The notes: a model not told the origin generated them from the letters alone. A stretch of 64,000 bases of DNA from Fibrella arboris (GCF_041321095.1 NZ_JBGGWE010000001.1:496001-560000), one strand, 5' to 3'; shown: positions 46,925 through 56,698, counted from the stretch's first letter. A program made the numbers and translations.

Positions 46925-49900
46925 ATGAGAAAAGCAATTACGCGTACAGCGCGATGGTGGGCTATGGTCCTCCATATTCTGTTGTCGGTAGTTGGTTCTG
47001 CGTTCGCAGACCCGTTGCTTCCCCCTATTCATTACCGGATAGACCACATTGGCGTCGATGACGGCCTCACGCAGGGTTCAGTCTATTTCATTCTTAAAGA
47101 CTCCCGTGGCTTCATGTGGTTTGGCACACAGGACGGTCTGAACTGCTACGATGGTCACCGGTTCCTAACCTATCGCCCCGACGATCGTCGTCCGGGCAGT
47201 ATTCGGGGGGTGAATATCTTTGGCATCATTGAAGACAAACAGGGTACCATCTGGGTCGGCACTGAAGAAGGCCTAAACCGGTATGATCGCTGGAAGGATC
47301 AGTTTACCTGCTTCTATACATCATTGGCAAAGCCTGGAACACGACCGGCCCCTTCCCGTACACTCCCCTTTTTTGCCGACGACAACGAACTACTTTATCT
47401 AAGCGACGCTGAAGGGCTGGTGTCGGTGAACTATCGCCTTCGCCAGAAACGAGTACTGCATCCCGCCCTGAAGCCCAGGCACGAGTATGACCTTCAGAGT
47501 TCTACGACCCGCACACCGGCGGGCGATATCTGGTTACATGCCTCTGTTGGTTTACTGCGGTATAATTTATCCGAAAAAAAGCTCCACCGTTATTTCAGTG
47601 CCCACATAACGAACGAGTTTGGGCAACCAGAAACTGTTTTCTCCTTCCATATTGACGGCGACAACATTGCCTGGATTGGCACTGCCAATGGCCTTGTCCG
47701 TTTTGATTATAAATCTGGCCTGTCACGCACTTACGCGGCAGTAGGAGCGGCTAAACTTGGTCCTATTTACAGCCTGTCTGAAGACCAGCAGGGACGTCTC
47801 TGGATCGGCACCCGCGAACAGGGCATTTTTTATTTCGATAAACGTACCCGGCTCTTTGGCAACATCGAAAGCCCATCAAACAACATACTGGCCATCAGGC
47901 AGTTCGAAATCAATAAAATACTGGTCGATAACCAGGGGATCGTGTGGGCGAATATTGATCCAAACGGGCTGGTGAAGCTGGTCCCTGAGTTGTTCTCTTT
48001 CGACGGAATCACTAAAAATTTTCAGCAGAGTCATCTCCCTGCCAATCAACAGTTAACCAATTTCACTATCCGTGGCTTCACTGAACTGGCAGTAACTCCG
48101 GCCGATAAGGCCCTGCCAAAGCCGCCGGTCTGGGTTGGTACCGAAACAGGCATTAACGTACTGGATCAGTCGTCGTGGCGGGTACTTCGGCATTATCTGA
48201 CTACAACACCGCATAGCAATATGCCGATGTATAACCCAATCAAACGCCTCTATCTTGATGCGTACAAACGGATGTGGGTTGGTACGATTGGCGGTGCCTA
48301 TCTGTTTCATCCGCGCAACGAATCATTTGAATTGCTGGCTTTCCCCGCCGCAAAAACGCGCCCGGCCGATGTAACGGAGAATTTTGCCCGCGACATGATA
48401 GCCATAAGCGCCGATACAGTCCTGGCGGCCACCGAAGAAGGCATTTTTCAACTGAGTCTGGCCAACCGCCGCTGGGTCAAACGCGCTGAATTAGCCAATC
48501 AAAATCTATTCTCATTTCGGTGGGAACCCCATACGCGCCGCCTGTGGGTGGGAACGTACCTGAACGGCTTCAGCTGCTATCAACTGCCGCCCGACGGATC
48601 GGCGGCGCCGTGGCGACGGTTAATGACCGGGTTGGCCAGATTCACGGTTCTTCACATACATGACGATCCGGCGCGGAAGGCTGTCTGGCTTTCTACAGAT
48701 CGCGGTCTGGCGGCCCTTGATCGTCAAACAAACAAAATAAGGATATATACAGAACGGGATGGTCTGGCCAATTCCTTTGTATACGGTGTCTTACCTGATG
48801 CGCAAAACAACCTGTGGCTCAGTACCAACCGAGGTATCGCCCGGTTTGATGTAGCCAACACACAGATCAAAAATTTTGGATTGACTGACGGGCTTCAAGG
48901 CCTGGAATTTAATGGGAATGCCCTATTCCGTACGCAAAGTGGTACCCTCTTATTCGGGGGCGTTAACGGATTCAACAGTTGCCGGCCCGAACTATATCGT
49001 GGTAGTCGCACCAACCCGGCGGTTCATCTATACAATCTACGTGTGAACGACGAACCGTATGGTACAGACGCCCGCCTGAATGAATCCAACTTATTGCTCG
49101 ATTACGCCCAGAACACATTCTCCCTTGAGTTTGCAGCTATGGACTACCTCAGCCATAACCGGAATAAGTACTCGTACAGGCTTAGCAATTACGATGCAGA
49201 CTGGGTGCAGGCCGGCGAAAAGAACTATGTCCGCTATGCCAACGTACCGCCCGGCAATTATGTACTGGAGGTCAGAACGGCGAATAAAGATGGTCAGTGG
49301 AGTTACCGGGTACACCGGCTGATCATCCAGATCAATCCACCCTTCTGGCGTACTATTCCTTTTGCATTGCTACTCATCTTTGCCCTAAGCGCAGCCGTGC
49401 TAATCTGGGTACGTCGGCGAGAGAACATGCTCCGCGACCGACAGGCCGAGCAGCTTAGATTGGCTTTTGATGTTCAGGAGCAGGTTAAACGGGACATTGC
49501 CCGTGACTTACACGACGAGATAGGTACCCGACTAGCCACTTTGAAACTTTACACCTCACAGATTGCCCGTTATGTCAGCAACGATGAAGCGCCACGTACC
49601 CTACGTAATGCCATCAACGGCCTGATAAACGATACAATCAGTGACGTACGTGACCTATTGCGTGAACTTAATCCACGCACGCTGGAACAATATGGTTTCG
49701 GGCCGGCTCTCGAGGAGTTGCTTGATCGAATCAACGCAACGGGCGCTATTGAAGCACACCTCAACATGGATGATAATTTAACCCGGTTCCCGACCGACAC
49801 TGAAATCATGCTTTATCGCATTGTTCAGGAATTGATTAACAACACCCTAAAACACGCTAACGCCTCTCAGATAGATATTACCTGCCGGTACCGCGACGAT

Positions 49901-50128
49901 CGGATCTATTTGACCTATGCAGATAACGGGCAGGGATTCAACTACGAGCGCGTCCGGCAGGGGCTGGGTATCGGCAACATAGAGTCAAGGGTGGCTATGC
50001 TTCAGGGCGTCATTCAGTGGCAAACAGAACACGAAAAAGGAACGTCAGTGATGATCCTGTTACCGCTACCCTATGCCGACCGAAAGCTACGACCAATTCA
50101 GACCTCCATGAAAATTCCAACGTCCTGA
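46925..50128 (+). CDS. Two-component regulator propeller sensor histidine kinase
   Basis: A 1067-residue membrane sensor. After a signal peptide (ending SAFADP) come about a dozen propeller repeats of the Reg_prop type (GFMWFGTQDGLNCYDG, GTIWVGTEEGLNRYD), then a Y_Y_Y domain (residues about 700-795), one transmembrane helix near 808-830, a HisKA_3 dimerisation domain with the phospho-acceptor His in DLHDEIG near 864, and a HATPase domain (N-box NNTLKHA near 965; DNGQGF near 999; GLGIGNIESR). It ends after the ATPase, so it is a plain kinase with no fused response regulator or AraC domain. No response regulator gene is adjacent. Confidence 0.93.
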   Translation: MRKAITRTARWWAMVLHILLSVVGSAFADPLLPPIHYRIDHIGVDDGLTQGSVYFILKDSRGFMWFGTQDGLNCYDGHRFLTYRPDDRRPGSIRGVNIFGIIEDKQGTIWVGTEEGLNRYDRWKDQFTCFYTSLAKPGTRPAPSRTLPFFADDNELLYLSDAEGLVSVNYRLRQKRVLHPALKPRHEYDLQSSTTRTPAGDIWLHASVGLLRYNLSEKKLHRYFSAHITNEFGQPETVFSFHIDGDNIAWIGTANGLVRFDYKSGLSRTYAAVGAAKLGPIYSLSEDQQGRLWIGTREQGIFYFDKRTRLFGNIESPSNNILAIRQFEINKILVDNQGIVWANIDPNGLVKLVPELFSFDGITKNFQQSHLPANQQLTNFTIRGFTELAVTPADKALPKPPVWVGTETGINVLDQSSWRVLRHYLTTTPHSNMPMYNPIKRLYLDAYKRMWVGTIGGAYLFHPRNESFELLAFPAAKTRPADVTENFARDMIAISADTVLAATEEGIFQLSLANRRWVKRAELANQNLFSFRWEPHTRRLWVGTYLNGFSCYQLPPDGSAAPWRRLMTGLARFTVLHIHDDPARKAVWLSTDRGLAALDRQTNKIRIYTERDGLANSFVYGVLPDAQNNLWLSTNRGIARFDVANTQIKNFGLTDGLQGLEFNGNALFRTQSGTLLFGGVNGFNSCRPELYRGSRTNPAVHLYNLRVNDEPYGTDARLNESNLLLDYAQNTFSLEFAAMDYLSHNRNKYSYRLSNYDADWVQAGEKNYVRYANVPPGNYVLEVRTANKDGQWSYRVHRLIIQINPPFWRTIPFALLLIFALSAAVLIWVRRRENMLRDRQAEQLRLAFDVQEQVKRDIARDLHDEIGTRLATLKLYTSQIARYVSNDEAPRTLRNAINGLINDTISDVRDLLRELNPRTLEQYGFGPALEELLDRINATGAIEAHLNMDDNLTRFPTDTEIMLYRIVQELINNTLKHANASQIDITCRYRDDRIYLTYADNGQGFNYERVRQGLGIGNIESRVAMLQGVIQWQTEHEKGTSVMILLPLPYADRKLRPIQTSMKIPTS

Positions 50129-50361
50129 CTGGTGGGTTGGTGTAGATGTTACTAATCATATACTGTCGTTACTATTCTTAGATTGATCTGTCATTTATTT
50201 AGATAATGTATGTTTGATTAAACAAAAGGCATATACATATATAATATCGTGTTAGTTGGCTCATCTTTTACATGTATCCCCTGTTTGGGTACGTTATGTA
50301 GTGACCTTACAGAAAAAGGTACGTCTGAGTTACAAAATATCAGCCATTGAGCCTTGTTATT
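50129..50361. other. 233-bp AT-rich intergenic region with paired GGTACGT motifs
   Basis: No gene seen. It contains two direct copies of GGTACGT at 50288 and 50318, 30 bp apart, just upstream of the TetR gene. The TetR promoter should be here, but I see no convincing TAnnTTTG box. Confidence 0.5.
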
Positions 50362-51030
50362 ATGGAAAAAGTTAGGAGGAACCGTGCCAAAACAACTCAA
50401 CGTATTATTGACGCCTTTGAAGAAGTACTAGCAGAACGTGGCTTACAGGATGTAGGCGTAAACCGCGTGGCTGAACGAGCTGGTGTCAGTAAGGTGTTGA
50501 TCTATCGTTATTTCGGCGGATTGGAAGGCCTAATTGCTCATTACATACGAATGGGTAAGCTTTATCCTAACTTTTCTGAGCCCGTGCTGGAGCAGCTCCG
50601 CCCCAATAACGAGGAAGAGCTAAGTCGCTTGTGGCACCGCCAGCTAACGCAACTGTTCCGGCAATTTCGGAACAACAAGGCTAGTCGTGAACTGCTAAAA
50701 GCCAATACAATTGAGAGTGATCCTGTTGCCGATATTGCCAGCCAGGTGCAGGATGAAGAGATTACCCGGCTCGTTAAGCAGCTTTCATTTGTTGAAAACG
50801 TCGACAACGAAGCGATATCAGCCATTACGGTGGGAGCTATGTCTTATCTGACGCTGATGGCCGATAACAACCGAACTATGGTTGGCATTAATCTACGTAG
50901 TGAAGAAGGCTGGAAGCGGATTGAAAACGCCGTGAAACTCATTTACGGGGCGTTGAGCGAAAAGACAGTTCAAACCGAAACAGCCTCCTTTACAAAAGCC
51001 GAAAACTCAATAGATATACAGTGGAAATAA
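50362..51030 (+). CDS. TetR/AcrR-family transcriptional regulator
   Basis: A 222-residue repressor-like protein. The N-terminal helix-turn-helix is clear: TTQRIIDAFEEVLAERGLQDVGVNRVAERAGVSKVLIYRYFGG, with the YRYFG recognition end. The C-terminal ligand domain is helical and not recognisable. The ATG at 50362 is preferred to the TTG at 50347. It lies convergent to the GH65 gene and 234 bp after the sensor kinase. Its target is unknown. Confidence 0.88.
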   Translation: MEKVRRNRAKTTQRIIDAFEEVLAERGLQDVGVNRVAERAGVSKVLIYRYFGGLEGLIAHYIRMGKLYPNFSEPVLEQLRPNNEEELSRLWHRQLTQLFRQFRNNKASRELLKANTIESDPVADIASQVQDEEITRLVKQLSFVENVDNEAISAITVGAMSYLTLMADNNRTMVGINLRSEEGWKRIENAVKLIYGALSEKTVQTETASFTKAENSIDIQWK

Positions 51031-51036
51031 GGTCTC

Positions 51037-51072
51037 GCTGGCAGTTACTACAAATAGGTACTAACTGCCAGC
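51037..51072. terminator. Bidirectional terminator between convergent TetR and GH65 genes
   Basis: Perfect 11-bp stem GCTGGCAGTTA / TAACTGCCAGC with a 14-nt loop, placed between stop codons at 51030 and 51079. No strong T-run on either side. Confidence 0.6.
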
Positions 51073-51078
51073 CACCCA

Positions 51079-53124
51079 TCACTTCACAACTATTGTTTTT
51101 CGATCAACACCTACCCCTTTGATCGTCAGCGATTTCCACTTTTTAGGAAGGCGACCTTTTAATTGACCAATACCGGCATCGGTGATATCTACACCGCCAA
51201 ATCCGTTGATAACGGCCTGCAACATCCCACCGGCTCCCGTGGCAAAATACGGATTGGTACCACCCGCTGTTTCAGACAGCACACCGAAGGGAGGCACTTC
51301 GTTAGGTTTATAGCTTCTGACAAACCATTCGTAGCCCTTCTCGGGGTCGCCCATCCGCGTATAGAGCGTCGATAAAACAGACCAGCCCATTGCCGGACCA
51401 TCAGGAGAGTATCTGGGCGCATAGTATGCCAGATCTTTACGAATCTTAGCCTCGTCGTTTACAATCTTTAGTGGGTAGGCCAGCAGGTTCACGTCAGCCT
51501 GCTTGATCATCACGCCGTCATAGGTCCGGTTCTCTTTTGTAGTTCCATCCGGGAAGGTCAGAATTGGAACTCCTGCTGCCACAACATTCCATTGCGGATT
51601 GGGTGAAAGCCCTAATTCCTGGGCGGCTTTGGTCGCCATGCCCAGTACCGTTTTCACCATGCCATTGGTAAACGCGTTGTCGTCGATATTTTCCTGCCAT
51701 TCATTCGAACCAATGACGTTGTTTATGTGGTATAACCCATCGGCGCCTTTTTCAACGCGGCTAACCCAAAAGTCAGCTACTTCTTTCAGCATTGGATACC
51801 CCCGGGTACGTAGCCAGTCTTTGTCTTTCGTCACCTGATAATACGTCCAGAATGACCAGCCTATACAGCCTGTAATATGGTGTTGAAAAGGCCCGGTAAG
51901 TGCCCATACCGGTGTAGCCTCCTGCCCATCCGCGTCAGACTCCCAGGGAAACATTACACCGGTGTAGCCGTGGCTAAACGCATTCTGCCGGGCCATAGAC
52001 ATGCGTTCGTACCGGTATTCGAGTAATGATTTAGCCAGTTCAGGTTTCAGAATTACCAACGGCGGATACATCCATAGTTCGGTATCCCAGAAGACGTGAC
52101 CGTTGTAACCCAGGCCTGATAAACCCATGGGCGAGAGGCTGTAAGCCGTTCCTTCCCGCGCGAATGAATATAGATGATACAATGCCTGACGAACGGCCCG
52201 CTGGGCATCAGGGTCACCATCAATGACAATATCAGACTGCCACAGTTTTTCCCATTCCGCATGGTGGCGGCTTAGCAGCCGCTGGGTACGTTCCAAGGCG
52301 GCAAAAATGGTCAGTCGTTCAGCTTCGTTGTGCGGATCGGCCGTATGGGCTGTTGATGAAACAGACCCAACTACACTGAAACGGTATGTTTGGCCGGCCT
52401 TTAGTTGTTTTTTAAACTTGGCCAGGTGCATGTTGTAATCCCAGTCTTCGTGGATCACATCGGGCTCCTGGCCGTGTGGCTCTTCAAAAATAAAGGACGT
52501 CGAGGCCGCAACTGTATGACGGCCGGTAGGGCTTTTTGCCACCGACGTCAGTAGTCGAATAGTCACATGGGGTCGGTCAATCTCGGAATAGAAGTTCTTT
52601 ACTTCCTTTAAATTCTCCGGCGATTCCAGCACCGACATGGGGACAATCTCGCAATCCTTCTTGGCGGTAATGTCTACCTGGGTGAGGGCTGAGAAAGGTA
52701 AATGGCGTAACGCTAGAACCGTTTGCTTCACGCTGACTTTGTCCTTATAATCGAACGTAGTCGTTAGCGCGGCCTTCTGCATATCAAGCGTTTGGCGGTA
52801 GTTGGTAATCGTCCGCTGATCGATCCGCTGCCCATCAACGTCGAGGTTCATGTTGGCAAAGTTGAAGACCTTCAGAATGTTCGATACGCGCCCCCGGCCG
52901 TAGGTATCAAACGCGCCGTTGAGCACCACATCCTTCACCTTCATGGGTTCTGGAGACGACACCAGGCCGATCATACCGTTAGCGACCGTGATGCCGTAAT
53001 AATTGGCCGGGTTGATAGTCTGAGCTACAATTTGCCAGTCGGCTTGTTGGGCCCAACTGGCTGTCTGACACGTGCTGATAATGGCAATTACCAGGCTGAC
53101 CTGAGTAATCAGGCTACTTCTCAT
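51079..53124 (-). CDS. Exported glycoside hydrolase/phosphorylase family 65-like enzyme
   Basis: A 681-residue (alpha/alpha)6-barrel enzyme with a signal peptide (ending ASWAQQ). GH65 enzymes act on alpha-glucosides such as trehalose, kojibiose or maltose, by phosphorolysis or hydrolysis. The catalytic acid is the probable Glu475 in the GSNEWQENIDDNAFTNGM motif, matching the family's E...DNxxxTN pattern. The aromatic VFWDTELWMYPP segment is also family-like. Export to the periplasm makes hydrolysis more likely than phosphorolysis, since phosphorylases are mainly cytosolic; this is inference. Confidence 0.9.
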   Translation of the reverse strand: MRSSLITQVSLVIAIISTCQTASWAQQADWQIVAQTINPANYYGITVANGMIGLVSSPEPMKVKDVVLNGAFDTYGRGRVSNILKVFNFANMNLDVDGQRIDQRTITNYRQTLDMQKAALTTTFDYKDKVSVKQTVLALRHLPFSALTQVDITAKKDCEIVPMSVLESPENLKEVKNFYSEIDRPHVTIRLLTSVAKSPTGRHTVAASTSFIFEEPHGQEPDVIHEDWDYNMHLAKFKKQLKAGQTYRFSVVGSVSSTAHTADPHNEAERLTIFAALERTQRLLSRHHAEWEKLWQSDIVIDGDPDAQRAVRQALYHLYSFAREGTAYSLSPMGLSGLGYNGHVFWDTELWMYPPLVILKPELAKSLLEYRYERMSMARQNAFSHGYTGVMFPWESDADGQEATPVWALTGPFQHHITGCIGWSFWTYYQVTKDKDWLRTRGYPMLKEVADFWVSRVEKGADGLYHINNVIGSNEWQENIDDNAFTNGMVKTVLGMATKAAQELGLSPNPQWNVVAAGVPILTFPDGTTKENRTYDGVMIKQADVNLLAYPLKIVNDEAKIRKDLAYYAPRYSPDGPAMGWSVLSTLYTRMGDPEKGYEWFVRSYKPNEVPPFGVLSETAGGTNPYFATGAGGMLQAVINGFGGVDITDAGIGQLKGRLPKKWKSLTIKGVGVDRKTIVVK

Positions 53125-53221
53125 AGAAACTGTTGTTAGTCGAAAATAATAGCAATATAGCGGGATTAAACGTAATCAGGGAAAGAGGAAGCCGTAGAGA
53201 CGGGCGTTAGCTGTACCCGTG

Positions 53222-53293
53222 CGTCTGCCAGTTCGCGCAGGCATGGGCAGTTAGCTGCTGTTGAGCTAGTTGCCCTCTTTCGCCTGGCAGACG
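53222..53293. repeat. Nested inverted repeat between outer membrane protein and GH65 genes
   Basis: The outer arms CGTCTGCCAG (53222-53231) and CTGGCAGACG (53284-53293) are exact; inner arms GGGCAGTTAGCT and AGCTAGTTGCCC pair with two mismatches. The element directly follows the stop codon of the minus-strand outer-membrane gene (53294). It is not built of heptads. Confidence 0.7.
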
Positions 53294-54019
53294 TTAATCT
53301 GGCGAATAAGTCAGCTGAACGATTAAGGCCGATGTACCGTCCTGGTTGCTGCGTTGCCAGCCAATGGCCAGTGGTATGCTTTTCGACAGAAAAACTTCCA
53401 GCCCCAGTGCCAGTTGCCCTACGTCGTGCTGGCCCGATATCCAGTCACCGATTACGTGTAGTTTCTGGTATAGTATACCCGCATCAAAACCAGTTTGAAA
53501 CCCAATGGTGGGCCCATTTCCCAAATACCGGACATGTCCCGTGTAGGCCCCGGCTGTCAGCTTATAGTGGTTCTGATAGAACTCTTTATTGAGGTTAACA
53601 TACCCATACCCGACAAACCGACGCTGGCTCTTGTTGGGCGTTAAATTATACCCTGCCTGCCCGCCAATACCTATATGGAAACTATGAGGCAGTTTAATAA
53701 TTTTTTGAGCATTAACCATCAACAGCGGTGCATAGACCCGTTCGCTCGTTGAATCGTTACGGAAAATCTGGCTCTGCGAAGGATAGTAATCCAGATTGAG
53801 CAGGTTGGCGCCTATTTCCCAGTCCTTTCCTAATCCATAGTTAAACGTGGTTAGTGAGCGATAATAGTCCTGAATCGAAAACTGTTGTTGAACATTGATC
53901 TTGTGGGTTTTAGCTACATCTGATTCAGGTACGTTGAAATAGGACTCTTGCGCAAACAACGTATTTATACTCAGCATAAGCAGGGCTATTAACAGCCAGC
54001 AACTGTCTTTTCGTTTCAT
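53294..54019 (-). CDS. Hypothetical outer-membrane beta-barrel protein
   Basis: A 241-residue protein with a signal peptide (SINTLFAQ, cleavage about residue 24). The mature part alternates aromatic and polar residues in the pattern of membrane beta-strands (TTFNYGLGKDWEIGANLLNLDYYP; ALGLEVFLSKSIPLAIGWQ), with Tyr/Phe-rich turns. It probably forms an outer-membrane barrel of about ten strands. I do not recognise a named family. It is divergent from the metal efflux operon starting at 54246; a link is possible but not shown. Confidence 0.75.
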   Translation of the reverse strand: MKRKDSCWLLIALLMLSINTLFAQESYFNVPESDVAKTHKINVQQQFSIQDYYRSLTTFNYGLGKDWEIGANLLNLDYYPSQSQIFRNDSTSERVYAPLLMVNAQKIIKLPHSFHIGIGGQAGYNLTPNKSQRRFVGYGYVNLNKEFYQNHYKLTAGAYTGHVRYLGNGPTIGFQTGFDAGILYQKLHVIGDWISGQHDVGQLALGLEVFLSKSIPLAIGWQRSNQDGTSALIVQLTYSPD

Positions 54020-54083
54020 AAATAGGTGATAGTTAATCTCTCTTTAATACCGAATTCAGTGTCAGTGTTTTTACATTAATCAC

Positions 54084-54097
54084 CTTTTAATTAAAAG
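54084..54097. promoter_or_regulatory. 14-bp perfect palindrome, possible operator
   Basis: CTTTTAATTAAAAG lies in the divergent region between the barrel gene and the efflux operon. Its position suggests a regulator-binding site, but AT-rich palindromes of this size occur by chance. Confidence 0.25.
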
Positions 54098-54245
54098 TCT
54101 GTTTAATAGATGGGATATTTGTAGGGATATGTGAAGTAGTTGTTCGTGCAGAATATACTTATAAAAAGTTTGTTACAGCACCCTGGATTCTGCCTTTTAT
54201 GGTTCCTGAATTGGTGATCTGGTGCAGCGTTTTTATCCGCTAAAC

Positions 54246-55508
54246 ATGATTGGTAAGTTAATCGCCCTTCTTCTGGGCGCTAGTATAACGGTTGCTACAA
54301 CGGCAGCAGCACAGGATACATTGTCGGTAACGCTGTTTCAGGCTGACAGTCTGTTTTTAAAACAAAACCTTCAGGCGTTGGCCGGTCGATTTCAGATCGA
54401 TGCGGCGCAGGCGCAGATCGTTCAGGCCCAGCTTTACGAAAACCCGTTTGTTTCGTTTGAATTCAACGCCTTCAATCCAACACTTGGTCAGGCGTTCGAT
54501 GTGGGCCGAAATGGGCAAAAGGCGATAACCATTCAGCAAACAATTCTGTTGGCAGGCAAGCGCAATAAACGAGTCGCTGTAGCCACGCAGCAGGCCCGGC
54601 TTACCGAGCTTCAGTTTGCCGATTTACTGCGTACACTGCGCTTTGACGTGCATAGTCGGTTCTTTTCCGTTTTTTTCACGACGAACACCTTGCAGGTATA
54701 TGCCCAGCGCCGGGTCCGACTCACCGAAACCATTGCCGCCTTCGAGCGGCAATACGCCAAGTCTAATGTCGCCCTGAAAGAGCTGGTTCGTTTAAAGGCC
54801 TTGCTCCTGCAATTGACAAATGACCAGCTGGAGCTTCAGAACCAACTGATTGACCAGCAGCGCGATCTTCGCATTTTACTTCAGACAGCGCAAACAATTC
54901 GGCCTGTTCTGGCCCCGCGCGACACAGCCCGTTATAACCAACCCTTGCCTACGTTACAGCGTGCTGTCACCGTCGCCTTTGACAATCGGCCTGATTTGCA
55001 GGGGAGTGCGGTGGCGATTCAACAGGCCGATGCCAACGTAAACCTGCAACGGGCGCTGGCTAAACCCGATCTGCGTGTGGGAGCGCTCTATGATCAGAAT
55101 GCCAGTTATGTGACCAACTATTTGGGCCTTACGGTTGGCATGGACCTCCCCGTCTTCAATCGAAATCAGGGGAATATCCGCTCAGCCATCGCACAGGGGC
55201 AGTTTCTTCGACTTGGGCAACGTACCCAGCAGACAATCGTGGAGAATGAGGTGCGCGCATCGCTTGAGCAAATTCAGCAGACGAACGCCGCTTTCCAGAG
55301 TATCGACGCTCGTTTCCCGGCCCAATTTGATGAGCTGAGTCAAAACGTGCTTCGGAATTTCGAGAAGGGCAACATTGCGCTCATTGAGTTTGTCGATCTA
55401 TTTGAAACGTACCTGGAAAATGTCAGACAGCTCAATCGGCTACGGGCTGACCGAATCACCGCGTATGAACAGCTATCGTTTGTATTGGGCACCGACCTTT
55501 TTAAGTAA
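54246..55508 (+). CDS. TolC-family outer membrane efflux protein
   Basis: A 420-residue outer-membrane channel of a CBA-type (CzcCBA/CusCBA-like) efflux pump. The signal peptide is MIGKLIALLLGASITVATTAAAQ, starting at the ATG at 54246; the GTG at 54222 is upstream. Long helical segments rich in Gln/Ala and the duplicated architecture (LARNQ-like ends) match the family. It is the first gene of the operon; the next starts 9 bp downstream. Confidence 0.9.
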   Translation: MIGKLIALLLGASITVATTAAAQDTLSVTLFQADSLFLKQNLQALAGRFQIDAAQAQIVQAQLYENPFVSFEFNAFNPTLGQAFDVGRNGQKAITIQQTILLAGKRNKRVAVATQQARLTELQFADLLRTLRFDVHSRFFSVFFTTNTLQVYAQRRVRLTETIAAFERQYAKSNVALKELVRLKALLLQLTNDQLELQNQLIDQQRDLRILLQTAQTIRPVLAPRDTARYNQPLPTLQRAVTVAFDNRPDLQGSAVAIQQADANVNLQRALAKPDLRVGALYDQNASYVTNYLGLTVGMDLPVFNRNQGNIRSAIAQGQFLRLGQRTQQTIVENEVRASLEQIQQTNAAFQSIDARFPAQFDELSQNVLRNFEKGNIALIEFVDLFETYLENVRQLNRLRADRITAYEQLSFVLGTDLFK

Positions 55509-55517
55509 CTGTACCGT

Positions 55518-56597
55518 ATGAAACCTATCTTTTTGCTTCTCGTTCTGGCCGCAATTGCCTGTTCAAAAGAACAGAAATTGGCTACTGAAGCGCCTAAAAC
55601 AGCCTTTGCCCTGACCGATACAATGGCCAGCCGGATCCAGACAGAGGCTGTGAAACCGCTCCCCATCCGCAGCCAGCTTCGGCTCATTGGCCACGTGGTT
55701 CCCGACGAAAACCGACTGATCCGGGTGTTCCCCCTCGTTGGTGGCAACGTACGGGATGTACGGGCTGAGTTGGGCGATTTTGTTAATAAAGGCCAAACGC
55801 TGGCCGTCATTCAGTCGGGCGAAGTAGCGGGGTACAACAGCGAAGTGGCGCAGGCACAGGCCGAACTCAGACTGGCTCAGAAAAACCTCCAGGTAGCCCA
55901 GGATCTGTTTACCGACAAGCTTAGCTCAGAACGGGATGTCGTGGCGGCCCGGAAAGAGGTAGAACGCGAACAGGCCGAATTGGCCCGCCTCCGCGAAGTG
56001 CTGCAAATCTACGGGGCCGACAAGCAGTCGCAGTCAGTGGTGAAAGCGCCAATTTCGGGCTATGTCCTGGAAAAGAATATTAACCGGGGTATGCAACTGC
56101 GGTCTGACGACGCCAACGCCGTGTTCACTATTTCGCAGTTGAACGAGATTTGGGTCATGGCCAATGTGAACGAGTCAGACATTGGCCGGGTCAAGTTGGG
56201 GCTTCCGGCTCAGATACGCACCCTTAGTTATCCCGACAAGGTATTCAGGGGTACTGTCGATAAAGTATACAACGTACTTGACCCAGCCACCAAAACCATG
56301 CAGGTACGTATCCGGCTAGCCAATGAACAGATGAAGCTCAAACCAGGCATGAATGCAACGGTCATGCTGGCTTTCGATGAAGGCGGCTCCATGCCGACCA
56401 TTCCGGCTCACGCCCTGATTTTTGATAAGAACAAACAGTTTGTCATGGTCTACCATGACCGGCAGCATATTGATACGCGTGAAGTAAATGTATACCGTTC
56501 GCAGGGCGACATTGCCTACATCCGCAGCGGGCTACAACCCGGCGACAGGGTGATCACTCAGTCGCAATTGTTGATCTACGACGCGCTAAATGATTAA
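55518..56597 (+). CDS. Periplasmic adaptor of an RND metal efflux pump (CzcB/CusB type)
   Basis: A 359-residue membrane-fusion protein. The N-terminus has a lipobox at Cys15 (AAIAC), so it is anchored as a lipoprotein. A lipoyl-like/barrel-sandwich domain surrounds a helical hairpin (about residues 100-170: QAQAELRLAQKNLQVAQDLF), then a beta-barrel domain (VMANVNESDIGRVKLG) and a membrane-proximal domain. It joins the pump (next gene) to TolC. The operon order C-B-A is typical for heavy-metal RND pumps. Confidence 0.92.
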   Translation: MKPIFLLLVLAAIACSKEQKLATEAPKTAFALTDTMASRIQTEAVKPLPIRSQLRLIGHVVPDENRLIRVFPLVGGNVRDVRAELGDFVNKGQTLAVIQSGEVAGYNSEVAQAQAELRLAQKNLQVAQDLFTDKLSSERDVVAARKEVEREQAELARLREVLQIYGADKQSQSVVKAPISGYVLEKNINRGMQLRSDDANAVFTISQLNEIWVMANVNESDIGRVKLGLPAQIRTLSYPDKVFRGTVDKVYNVLDPATKTMQVRIRLANEQMKLKPGMNATVMLAFDEGGSMPTIPAHALIFDKNKQFVMVYHDRQHIDTREVNVYRSQGDIAYIRSGLQPGDRVITQSQLLIYDALND

Positions 56598-56698
56598 AGA
56601 GTGAAAGACTAAAAGAGCGAAAGAGTGACAGGCTTTATTGCCCGGCAACGGGAATAGAGCAAAGCTATTCACTCAGTCGCTCTTTCAATCTTTCGCTC
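56596..56698. repeat. Octad-unit inverted repeat between adaptor and pump genes
   Basis: The left arm contains four perfectly phased 8-bp units (AAAGAGTG AAAGACTA AAAGAGCG AAAGAGTG). The right arm in reverse complement carries GAGCGAAA GATTGAAA GAGCGACT GAGTGAAT. The arms are about 38 bp with several mismatches and a loop of roughly 25 nt. It begins on the adaptor's stop codon and ends just before the pump gene, inside the efflux operon. Confidence 0.82.
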
